Positions 1-5,484 of a stretch of DNA of 5,484 bases are shown one piece after another. The notes under the pieces are model-generated. The model made no database searches. It worked only from the letters and a program-made list of their open reading frames with translations, and was not told the DNA's origin. The translations under genes were made by a program, and so were the position numbers. Source of the stretch: Chloroflexota bacterium (GTDB lineage Bacteria > Chloroflexota > Anaerolineae > Anaerolineales > UBA4823); the NCBI GenBank assembly GCA_030636125.1, contig DAOVXM010000215.1, positions 1-5,484 on the forward strand, in the 5' to 3' direction. Each line of letters starts with the position of its first letter. Position 1 is the stretch's first letter.

Positions 1-1283
1 CAGCCTCACCCGCAGCTCTTCCTGATTTGGCATTAAAAGATTTGGCTTTTCAACCTGAAGTGGGTGAACCTTGCTACGATGAGAAAAATCGCCTTGGCGT
101 GCATTTAATTGTTGTGAATCTTGGGCCTGTGGATGCCGGTCCATTTTCGGTCAATCTGAATGGTGAAGGTCAAAATGTGGAATCCGGGCTGCCCGCGGGA
201 GGATCGCTCTCCTTATGGTTTCCCGGATATAGTGAGGAAAATGTGGTTATTCTGGATCCCAATAACCAGGTTCTAGAGAGCGATGAAGACAACAATCACG
301 TCTTGAAAATGATGGCAATACCGACCTTGCCCCCTTCCTGTTTCCCAACACCTGAAGTAACCTTTGAACTTATTGAACCTTTGGCCACCTTAGAAGGGCA
401 TACGGGTAAAGTTTGGAGTTTGGATTTCTCACCCGATGGGAAGCTGCTGGCCTCCGGTTCGGTAGACAACACATTACGTCTTTGGCGTGTTCATGAGGCT
501 GCCTTGCTACGGACAATGCTGGGCCATCCTTTTCCTATCTTGAGTGTGAAATTTTCGCCTTCAGGAATCCATCTGGCAACAGGCTCTGACGATAGTTTGG
601 TGCGTGTATGGCAGGTCTCAAATGCCAGTCTATTGCAAACGCTTCAGGGTCATGCTGGATGGGTTTATAGTGTAGCCTATTCACCTGATGGCAGGACTAT
701 CGCTTCGGGTTCGAATGATTTCACAGTGCGCGTTTGGCGAACTACGAATGGGACATTGATGCAAACCATCGATGAAGGTATGTTAGAAGTATTGAGTGTG
801 GCCTATTCACCCGATGCTACCATCCTTGCCTGGGGAGAGGCAGATGGTACAGTACGTTTACGATCAACTTCGGAAGGGAAATGGCTATACATACTCTCAG
901 ATTCAACCAGCCAATCCAGGAGCATTGCTTTTTCTTCAGATGGTAGTTTGCTGGCTTCGGGGACTTCAGATGGTAATGTCTATATTTGGCGAGTATCCGA
1001 TGGAGCTTTATTGCGAGGATTTCGTGCACATTCCCAGCCTGTAAACAGTATCGCGTTTTCGCCAGATGGCGAGTGGTTCGTCTCGGGGTCGAATGATAAT
1101 AATTTGCGCCTATGGAAGCTGGATTCGCTTCTTGAAGAGAATAATGCCTTTGTCAGCCCCAACGCAGTTTTGGTAGCACATTCTGGACCGGTAAACAGTG
1201 TGGTTTTTTCACCAGATGGAGCCCTGGTCGCCTCCGGCTCAGATGATGCCACAATCCGATTATGGTCTGTACCAGGTTATTGA
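1..1283 (+). CDS. CARDB-like domain plus seven-repeat WD40 beta-propeller protein, 5' partial
   Basis: The reading frame is open to the left edge. Its first whole codon is at 3, and an in-frame TTG at 27 lies inside the conserved PDLALKDL stretch, so it is not taken as the start. Residues here count from the codon at 3 (426 aa visible). Residues about 7-100 resemble a CARDB adhesion-type beta domain: opening PDL, the core VVNLGPVDAGPF, and the closing LDPNNQVLESDEDNN. A Pro-rich linker (about 107-126) follows. Seven WD40 repeats of about 42 residues begin at about 127, 168, 209, 252, 294, 335 and 386, which is enough for one closed propeller. SPDG turns and LRLW/VRVW strand ends recur. Repeat 4 lacks both the GH pair and the final Trp (RLRS), and repeat 5 lacks GH. 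The last repeat ends seven residues or fewer before the stop, so the C-terminus is natural. Such proteins are scaffolds or binding platforms, not enzymes. CARDB suggests an extracytoplasmic place, but any signal peptide lies outside the window. The partner is unknown. Confidence 0.9.
   Translation, partial: ASPAALPDLALKDLAFQPEVGEPCYDEKNRLGVHLIVVNLGPVDAGPFSVNLNGEGQNVESGLPAGGSLSLWFPGYSEENVVILDPNNQVLESDEDNNHVLKMMAIPTLPPSCFPTPEVTFELIEPLATLEGHTGKVWSLDFSPDGKLLASGSVDNTLRLWRVHEAALLRTMLGHPFPILSVKFSPSGIHLATGSDDSLVRVWQVSNASLLQTLQGHAGWVYSVAYSPDGRTIASGSNDFTVRVWRTTNGTLMQTIDEGMLEVLSVAYSPDATILAWGEADGTVRLRSTSEGKWLYILSDSTSQSRSIAFSSDGSLLASGTSDGNVYIWRVSDGALLRGFRAHSQPVNSIAFSPDGEWFVSGSNDNNLRLWKLDSLLEENNAFVSPNAVLVAHSGPVNSVVFSPDGALVASGSDDATIRLWSVPGY
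669..816 (+). repeat. Near-identical DNA in adjacent WD40 repeats 3 and 4
   Basis: The segments at 669-690 and 795-816 both read agtgt(a/g)gcctattcacc(t/c)gatg... and differ at only two silent positions over about 21 bases. They are offset by exactly 126 bases, or 42 codons, which is one blade. They encode the SVAYSPD strand of two neighbouring blades. This fits tandem duplication of blades inside the propeller gene. The flanking parts of the two repeats have diverged strongly, so the duplication is not very recent, or local gene conversion has kept this segment similar. Confidence 0.6.
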
Positions 1284-1335
1284 TCTTATGTTGTGATGAT
1301 GGCTGCTCGTGAAGGGGGATATCAAGAAAATAGGG

Positions 1336-1341
1336 TATACT
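1336..1341 (+). promoter_or_regulatory. Possible -10 box just upstream of the lepA start
   Basis: TATACT matches the bacterial -10 consensus at five of six positions. It lies 11 bases before the preferred lepA ATG at 1353. Transcription would begin near 1348 and give an almost leaderless mRNA, which could explain why no Shine-Dalgarno sequence sits at the usual distance. No convincing -35 hexamer is present 16-18 bases upstream; that stretch is G-rich. A chance match is quite possible. Confidence 0.2.
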
Positions 1342-1352
1342 TCAATGCGCTC

Positions 1353-3152
1353 ATGACTGAAAATATTCGTAATTTCTGTATTATTGCCCATATCGACCAT
1401 GGTAAATCGACTCTGGCCGACCGTATGCTGCAGCTTACTGGAACAATCTCCGATCGTGAGATGACTGAACAGGTGCTTGACAGCATGGATTTGGAGCGTG
1501 AGAAGGGCGTAACTATCAAGGCCTCGGCAGTGCGTATGAAGTACTCTGCTAAGGATGGGGAAACATATGAACTGAATTTGATAGATACTCCGGGACATGT
1601 TGATTTTGGTTATGAGGTCTCGCGGGCATTGGCAGCCTGTGAAGGAGCACTTCTGGTTGTGGATGCATCTCAAGGCATAGAAGCGCAAACTTTGGCTAAT
1701 CTATACTTGGCATTAGAAGCCGACCTTGAAATAATTCCAGTCATCAATAAGATTGATTTGCCTGCAGCCCATCCAGATGAAATTGCCCAGGAGGTCAGTA
1801 ATCTCTTGGGGATTCCCCAGGATCAAATTCTGCGTATCTCTGCTAAGGCGGGTTTGAATATCGACAGCATTATGGAGGCTGTTGTTAAGCAGGTTCCACC
1901 ACCGAAAGGGGATGATGCGGCTCCATTACAAGCTTTGATTTTTGATTCACATTATGACCCGTACAAAGGTGTTGTGGCTTATGTCCGCCTGATGGAGGGT
2001 CATATCGCTCCAACAGAGAGCCTGCGGTTAATGGCCACAGGTACCGAGTTGAAGCCTGTAGAAGTGGGAATTTTTACACCCGAGCTCCAATCCACTCGGG
2101 GGTTATCGGCCGGAGAGGTCGGGTACGTGGCAACCGGTTTGAAAACCGTGCAAGAATGCCGTGTTGGCGACACCTTTACCAGTACTGTACGGCCAACCAC
2201 AAACCCCTTACTGGGTTATCAAAAAGTAAAGCCAATGGTTTTTGCCGGTTTATATCCAGTCGAAGGTGAAGACTATAGTAACTTGAAGGACGCCTTGGAG
2301 AAATTGCAACTCAATGATGCTTCCCTGGTATTTGAGCCGGAAACATCCCAAGCGCTCAACTTTGGATTCCGTTGTGGTTTTCTGGGTATGTTCCACATGG
2401 AGATCATCCAGGAACGTCTGGAACGTGAATATGACCTGGATATCATCGTCACTGCGCCCTCCGTGGAATACGAGGTAGTTCTCGAAGATGGCACATTGAT
2501 TCGCATTGACTCGCCAGCCGAGCTGCCGGACGAATCTAATATCGTTGAAATCCGTGAGCCGTGGATGAAGATCCAGATTTTCACCCCAACCGAGTTCTAT
2601 GGTACGGTTATGGATCTGGTCATAAAACGGCGTGGTACCTTCATTGAGCAAGACTACCCTGCCCAAAACCGTGTGCAATTGAGTTTCGAGATACCTTTAT
2701 CTGAGCTGATCGTGGATTTCTTTGATCAATTAAAATCACGTACCCGTGGTTATGCTTCCTTAGATTATCAATTTGCCGAGTATCGCCCGGATGACCTGGT
2801 GAAGTTGCAAATTCTAGTTAATGGGGAACCGGTGGATGCCTTAGCGACCATTGTGCACCGCAAGGATGCATACCATAAAGGTCAGGCGATCATCTCAACA
2901 CTAAAAGATATTATCCCTCGCCAGTTATTCGCTGTACCTATCCAAGCTTACGCTGCTGGTCGGGTGATCTCGCGTGCCAATGTGAAAGCTTTGCGCAAGG
3001 ATGTGTTGGCAAAATGTTATGGTGGAGATGTCACTCGCAAGAGGAAGTTGTTGGAGAAACAAAAACGCGGCAAGAAACGCATGAAGATGGTGGGCAATGT
3101 AGAGATTCCACAAGAAGCATTCCTGGCAGTCCTGCGCTATGGGGAGGATTGA
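1353..3152 (+). CDS. lepA: Elongation factor 4 (LepA), ribosome-associated translational GTPase
   Basis: LepA binds the ribosome during translation and hydrolyses GTP. It has been linked to back-translocation and to initiation or 30S biogenesis. Counting from ATG 1353 gives 599 aa, the usual family length. The GTPase motifs are intact: P-loop AHIDHGKST (12-20), switch I KGVTI with Thr54, DTPGH (78-82) with catalytic His82, NKID (132-135) and SAK (163-165). A beta-barrel domain II follows (about 190-285, [16 protein letters not shown]), then EF-G III- and V-like domains. The LepA-only C-terminus has [35 protein letters not shown] and IPQEAF, and lacks EF-G domain IV. The start at 1353 was chosen because [20 protein letters not shown] is where LepA proteins normally begin. 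The frame can be extended to GTG/ATG codons at 1293-1301, adding 20 residues (MMMAAREGG...) with no family look. No clear Shine-Dalgarno serves either start. The gene follows the WD40 gene by 69 bases and overlaps the next gene by 14. Confidence 0.97.
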   Translation: MTENIRNFCIIAHIDHGKSTLADRMLQLTGTISDREMTEQVLDSMDLEREKGVTIKASAVRMKYSAKDGETYELNLIDTPGHVDFGYEVSRALAACEGALLVVDASQGIEAQTLANLYLALEADLEIIPVINKIDLPAAHPDEIAQEVSNLLGIPQDQILRISAKAGLNIDSIMEAVVKQVPPPKGDDAAPLQALIFDSHYDPYKGVVAYVRLMEGHIAPTESLRLMATGTELKPVEVGIFTPELQSTRGLSAGEVGYVATGLKTVQECRVGDTFTSTVRPTTNPLLGYQKVKPMVFAGLYPVEGEDYSNLKDALEKLQLNDASLVFEPETSQALNFGFRCGFLGMFHMEIIQERLEREYDLDIIVTAPSVEYEVVLEDGTLIRIDSPAELPDESNIVEIREPWMKIQIFTPTEFYGTVMDLVIKRRGTFIEQDYPAQNRVQLSFEIPLSELIVDFFDQLKSRTRGYASLDYQFAEYRPDDLVKLQILVNGEPVDALATIVHRKDAYHKGQAIISTLKDIIPRQLFAVPIQAYAAGRVISRANVKALRKDVLAKCYGGDVTRKRKLLEKQKRGKKRMKMVGNVEIPQEAFLAVLRYGED

Positions 3153-4200
3153 GATCGGTACGGACAACGCCTCAGAATCAATTGGGGACGGGGGCAAAAA
3201 TGGGGATTGGCGTCGAATTTTGCTGGGTGTTGTTATCAGCGTGGGCTCTCTAGCAATCATATTTTATTTTATCGACCTTCAACGTTTTATCCAAGCAATA
3301 CGTTTGGCAGACTATCGCCTGCTCTTACTCGGTATTAGCACCACTTTATTGTGGCTAGCTATTCGAGGGATGGTTTGGCGTACGTTGCTCCAGGATAAAG
3401 TACCTTATAAACCGGTTTTTTGGACGTTAAATGAGGGCTATCTGCTCAACAATATTCTCCCTTTTAGATTGGGAGAGGTGGGCCGGGCTTTCCTGCTGAG
3501 CGCTAAAACGATTTTAAATTTCTGGGAAGTGCTTTCCAGCATCGTAATTGAGCGGAGTCTTGATCTGGCTATGGCAGTTGGATTGCTGTTCATCACGTTG
3601 CCGTTCGTTGTGGGTGCAAGCTGGGCGCGCCAGGCCGCAATTGGGGTGGGTGTCTTTATCCTGCTCCTTTTCTTGGGCTTATATTTATTGGCGCAATATC
3701 GGGATTGGGCCTTGCAAGTATTCAATAAATTGGGAGCACGCTGGTCATTTTTATTAAAGGTGGGTGGTAGTGCAATCCCATCTTTCCTGAATGGGTTAGC
3801 CGTGTTAACCGATACGAGACGTTTTATAGGCGCGGTAGGATGGATGATCCTAAATTGGGGAGTGACGATCGCACAATTTTATGTCGTTATGGCAGCATTC
3901 TTCCCTGACCCGGAGCCCCTTTGGGCTGCTTTTAGTGTAGCAGTCGCCGCAATTGGAATTGCGGTACCTTCTTCTCCTGGGGCGGTGGGAGTGCTGGAGC
4001 TCTCCATTGTAGGTTCTCTTGCTCTTTTCGGGCTTGATCCAGCAATCTCTTTGGCTTTTGCTTTGTCTTTACACATAATCCAGTATTTGGTGATCGGTGT
4101 CCTGGGAACATATGCATTTATTAAGGATGGCGTATCGTTAATGGAACTGTATCGGCGTGTCCGCCTGATGCCAAAAGACGAGCCCGGTGAAAGCGCCTAG
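3139..4200 (+). CDS. UPF0104 / lysylphosphatidylglycerol synthase TM-domain family membrane protein (possible lipid flippase)
   Basis: This is a 353-residue polytopic inner-membrane protein. A polar N-terminus (1-26) precedes hydrophobic segments at about 27-45, 59-78, 133-158, 165-185, 229-252, 262-277, 285-298 and 303-327, with a charged tail (336-353). The family signatures are visible: [17 protein letters not shown] (104-120), IERSLDLA (137-144) and [12 protein letters not shown] (276-287). The family (Pfam LPG_synthase_TM) includes the flippase half of MprF and YbhN-like proteins. The catalytic lysyl-transferase half of MprF is absent, so aminoacylation of lipid is not supported. Moving or handling a lipid or glycolipid is the family-based inference, and the glycosyltransferase downstream agrees with it. 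The ATG at 3139 overlaps the end of lepA by 14 bases, pointing to an operon with translational coupling. No Shine-Dalgarno is clear before this ATG. A strong GGGGAGG lies just after it instead, so the exact start is uncertain, though nothing of the membrane part depends on it. Confidence 0.88.
   Translation: MGRIEIGTDNASESIGDGGKNGDWRRILLGVVISVGSLAIIFYFIDLQRFIQAIRLADYRLLLLGISTTLLWLAIRGMVWRTLLQDKVPYKPVFWTLNEGYLLNNILPFRLGEVGRAFLLSAKTILNFWEVLSSIVIERSLDLAMAVGLLFITLPFVVGASWARQAAIGVGVFILLLFLGLYLLAQYRDWALQVFNKLGARWSFLLKVGGSAIPSFLNGLAVLTDTRRFIGAVGWMILNWGVTIAQFYVVMAAFFPDPEPLWAAFSVAVAAIGIAVPSSPGAVGVLELSIVGSLALFGLDPAISLAFALSLHIIQYLVIGVLGTYAFIKDGVSLMELYRRVRLMPKDEPGESA
3141..3147 (+). promoter_or_regulatory. 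Purine-rich Shine-Dalgarno-like GGGGAGG placed after the annotated ATG
   Basis: GGGGAGG is the best Shine-Dalgarno match near the junction, but it begins at the last base of the ATG at 3139. No ATG, GTG or TTG lies in frame 5-10 bases downstream; the in-frame codons there are ATC at 3154 and ACG at 3160. It may help hold or re-load ribosomes finishing lepA (stop at 3150-3152), support a non-standard ATC start, or simply encode Gly-Glu-Asp at the lepA C-terminus. Confidence 0.25.
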
Positions 4201-4435
4201 AACCTTTTGTGATTGTAGATATGGATATTGATTCTAAGATTCTGTTAGCGCTGCCAGTCTATTAAGCAAATGCTCATTCAGCAAATTGTTGTTGACTATT
4301 AAAATTACTTATATGAGTGATTTGAGGAAGAACGTAGTTTTATCCTCCTTCCATGGTGTAGAGAAGAAAAAAGATTTGTTTGATGACCCACTTAATAGAT
4401 CATCTGAATAGAACTGAAAGTTTTATTGTTGAATT
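4201..4435. other. AT-rich intergenic gap between the membrane protein and glycosyltransferase genes
   Basis: The gap is clearly richer in A+T than the flanking genes. No hairpin followed by a T-run, tRNA or known riboswitch is evident. Small-scale structure includes a direct GATTCT-AA-GATTCT repeat at about 4230-4243, two GCAAAT copies near 4266 and 4281, and a 5-bp GAGGA/TCCTC inverted pair (4324-4328 with 4343-4347, loop of 14). TTGACT at 4292-4297 resembles a -35 box, but the nearest -10-like TATATG (4310-4315) is only 12 bases away, too close for a standard sigma-70 promoter. The glycosyltransferase may well have its own promoter here, but none can be fixed by eye. Confidence 0.5.
4313..4411 (+). 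CDS. Doubtful small ORF, 32 residues, unknown
   Basis: ATG at 4313 to TAG at 4409-4411 encodes a short, charged, soluble-looking peptide. It begins MSDLRKNVVL, has a central EKKKD cluster, and ends in a polar Ser-Ser-Glu. It has no membrane segment, Cys pair or recognisable motif, and no Shine-Dalgarno sequence precedes it. It shares the reading frame of the downstream glycosyltransferase but is separated from it by TAG 4409, TGA 4415 and TGA 4430. It does not resemble a lost N-terminus of that enzyme, which starts normally. It sits in AT-rich intergenic DNA, so a chance ORF is the more likely reading. Confidence 0.15.
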   Translation: MSDLRKNVVLSSFHGVEKKKDLFDDPLNRSSE

Positions 4436-5484
4436 ATGCACATACTGACCGCTCTGACTTATTACCGCCCACATTACTCTGGACTAACCATATATGCTGA
4501 GCGTCTGGCGCGTGCCCTAGCGGATGATGGGCATCGCATTACAGTGTTGACTTCGCGCTATGATAATACTTTACCTCCTAGAGAAAAGATTGATGGAGTT
4601 GAGGTTTTACGCTTGCAGGTAGGTTTGCGTATTAGCAAAGGCGTGATAATGCCAAGTATGCCGTACTGGGCTGCAAAGGTGGCGCGCCAAGCTGATATTA
4701 TCCATTTACATGTTCCCCAACTTGACGCTGCCCCGATCGCATTGTTGGGCAGGCTTTTTCGCAAACCGGTTATTCTCACCTACCACTGTGACTTACGCCT
4801 CCCATCCGGTTTCATTCACTCGGTTGCTAACCAGGCCTCACATCTTGCCAACCATATCGCTGCCAGTTTGTCTAACGTTATTGTGACGAATACATGGGAT
4901 TACGCAGAGTTTTCTCCCTTCTTGCGTGGATATCTCTCGAAGGTGCAGATTGTTCCTCCACCTATCCATCTTTCACCAGTTAACGAAGAAGATTTGGTCG
5001 CCTTCCGGCAGAAGGCAGGCATCAAACCGGAACAGCGCATTATTGGTATGGCAGCCCGTCTGGCGACCGAGAAAGGAGTTGAATATCTTGTGGAAGCCCT
5101 CCCCGAGGTATTAAAGAAGCATCCTCGAGCGCGGGTGCTCTTTGTAGGACAGTACCAGGATGTGCTTGGTGAGGAAGCCTATGCTCATAAATTAACTCCT
5201 CTAATAGAGAAACTCGGGAAACATTGGACATTTTTAGGAATATTGTCTCCCAGGGAGTTTTCCGCCTTCTTCAACCAAGCTGAAGTTACCGTCCTTCCCA
5301 GTATTAATAGCACTGAATCTTTTGGCATGGTTCAGGTTGAATCGATGACCTGTGGCACCCCCGTGATCGCTTCCGACTTGCCCGGTGTCCGACAACCGGT
5401 GATGATGACCGGTATGGGTCAAGTTGTTCCTGCTACTGATGCGCATGCGCTCGCCAAAGCCCTTATATCGGTTTTAGATCATCC
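4436..5484 (+). CDS. GT4-type (GT-B fold) glycosyltransferase, 3' partial
   Basis: The frame runs from ATG 4436 off the right edge, giving 349 visible residues. The usual family length of about 370-410 means only the end is missing. ATG 4436 is preferred because TGA lies in frame at 4430 and MHILTALTYYRPHYSGLTIYA... is the normal first strand and glycine loop (HYSG, 13-16) of the acceptor-side Rossmann domain. That domain continues through DIIHLHVPQ (87-95) and ILTYHCDL (113-120). The donor-binding domain starts near residue 200, with GMAARLATEKG (204-214; Arg208, Lys213), LFVG (235-238) and the E-x7-E motif from Glu294 to Glu302 in ESFGMVQVE. CGTPVIASDLPGV (306-318) follows. All residues expected of an active retaining transferase are present up to the edge. 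It would move a sugar from a nucleotide donor to a lipid, polysaccharide or small acceptor at the cytoplasmic side of the membrane. Neither donor nor acceptor can be told from the sequence. The Shine-Dalgarno is weak (GAAAG at 4416-4420, far upstream). Confidence 0.93.
   Translation, partial: MHILTALTYYRPHYSGLTIYAERLARALADDGHRITVLTSRYDNTLPPREKIDGVEVLRLQVGLRISKGVIMPSMPYWAAKVARQADIIHLHVPQLDAAPIALLGRLFRKPVILTYHCDLRLPSGFIHSVANQASHLANHIAASLSNVIVTNTWDYAEFSPFLRGYLSKVQIVPPPIHLSPVNEEDLVAFRQKAGIKPEQRIIGMAARLATEKGVEYLVEALPEVLKKHPRARVLFVGQYQDVLGEEAYAHKLTPLIEKLGKHWTFLGILSPREFSAFFNQAEVTVLPSINSTESFGMVQVESMTCGTPVIASDLPGVRQPVMMTGMGQVVPATDAHALAKALISVLDH

Noticed and set aside
27..29. TTG at 27 as the start of the WD40 gene
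   Set aside because: The frame is open to the window edge and the preceding codons (Ala-Leu-Pro-Asp) complete the conserved PDL opening of the CARDB-like domain, so the gene very probably begins further upstream.
1260..1688. Minus-strand ORF of 142 codons across the lepA start
   Set aside because: It lies antisense to the highly conserved LepA GTPase domain, has no recognisable domain and looks like an antisense shadow.
2250..2678. Minus-strand ORF of 142 codons inside lepA
   Set aside because: It is fully antisense to conserved LepA domains III-V, with low-complexity mixed composition and no motif.
3014..3253. Plus-strand 79-codon ORF spanning the lepA/membrane-gene junction
   Set aside because: It overlaps conserved coding sequence of both genes in another frame, and its product shows no domain. 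It does contain a TTG at 3149 just after GGGGAGG, but at only one base spacing.
4209..4265. Short GTG/ATG peptide of 14-18 residues right after the membrane gene
   Set aside because: It is too short, has no ribosome-binding site, and has no attenuator-like structure after it.
4292..4315. TTGACT with TATATG as a sigma-70 promoter for the glycosyltransferase
   Set aside because: The spacer is only 12 bases, far from the usual 16-18, so the pair was not called as a promoter.
4324..4347. GAGGA/TCCTC inverted repeat as a transcription terminator
   Set aside because: The stem has only five pairs with a 14-base loop and is followed by a C-rich tract instead of a T-run.
1..5484. A novel defence, mobile or CRISPR-like system
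   Set aside because: No nuclease, transposase, recombinase, reverse transcriptase, spaced direct repeats or terminal inverted repeats were seen. All four genes fall into known families.

Overview
The window carries four plus-strand genes and about 235 bases of intergenic DNA. Both ends cut a gene. The content is bacterial: ordinary table 11 coding, a bacterial LepA, and short or overlapping gene junctions. A secreted-looking CARDB plus WD40 protein, moderate GC and a UPF0104-type membrane protein beside a GT4 glycosyltransferase would fit Chloroflexota of the Anaerolineae type. That assignment is an inference from gene style; no marker here proves it.

Layout: (1) Positions 1-1283 hold the 3' part of a gene whose product has a CARDB-like beta domain, a Pro-rich linker and seven WD40 repeats, enough for one complete propeller. 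Its N-terminus lies outside the window. (2) Positions 1353-3152 hold lepA, encoding elongation factor 4, a ribosome-associated GTPase. It is full length with all GTPase motifs and the LepA-specific C-terminus. An in-frame start 60 bases upstream is possible but less likely. (3) Positions 3139-4200 overlap the end of lepA by 14 bases and encode a polytopic membrane protein of the lysylphosphatidylglycerol synthase transmembrane family (UPF0104). It has only the membrane part and no catalytic domain. (4) Positions 4201-4435 are an AT-rich gap with no recognisable RNA gene, one doubtful 32-codon ORF and no convincing terminator. (5) From 4436 to the right edge runs a GT-B, GT4-type glycosyltransferase. 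It lacks only its C-terminal end.

How the genes relate: lepA and the UPF0104 gene are almost certainly co-transcribed because they overlap. The UPF0104 protein and the glycosyltransferase could work together at the membrane, for example in making or moving a glycolipid or cell-surface glycan, but no substrate can be read from the sequence. The WD40 protein has no evident functional link to lepA. I saw no mobile element, CRISPR array, tRNA, rRNA or defence system, and the window looks like ordinary chromosome. The points most worth a second look are the start-site problems of lepA and the membrane gene, the single stop codon separating the WD40 and lepA reading frames, and the AT-rich gap.
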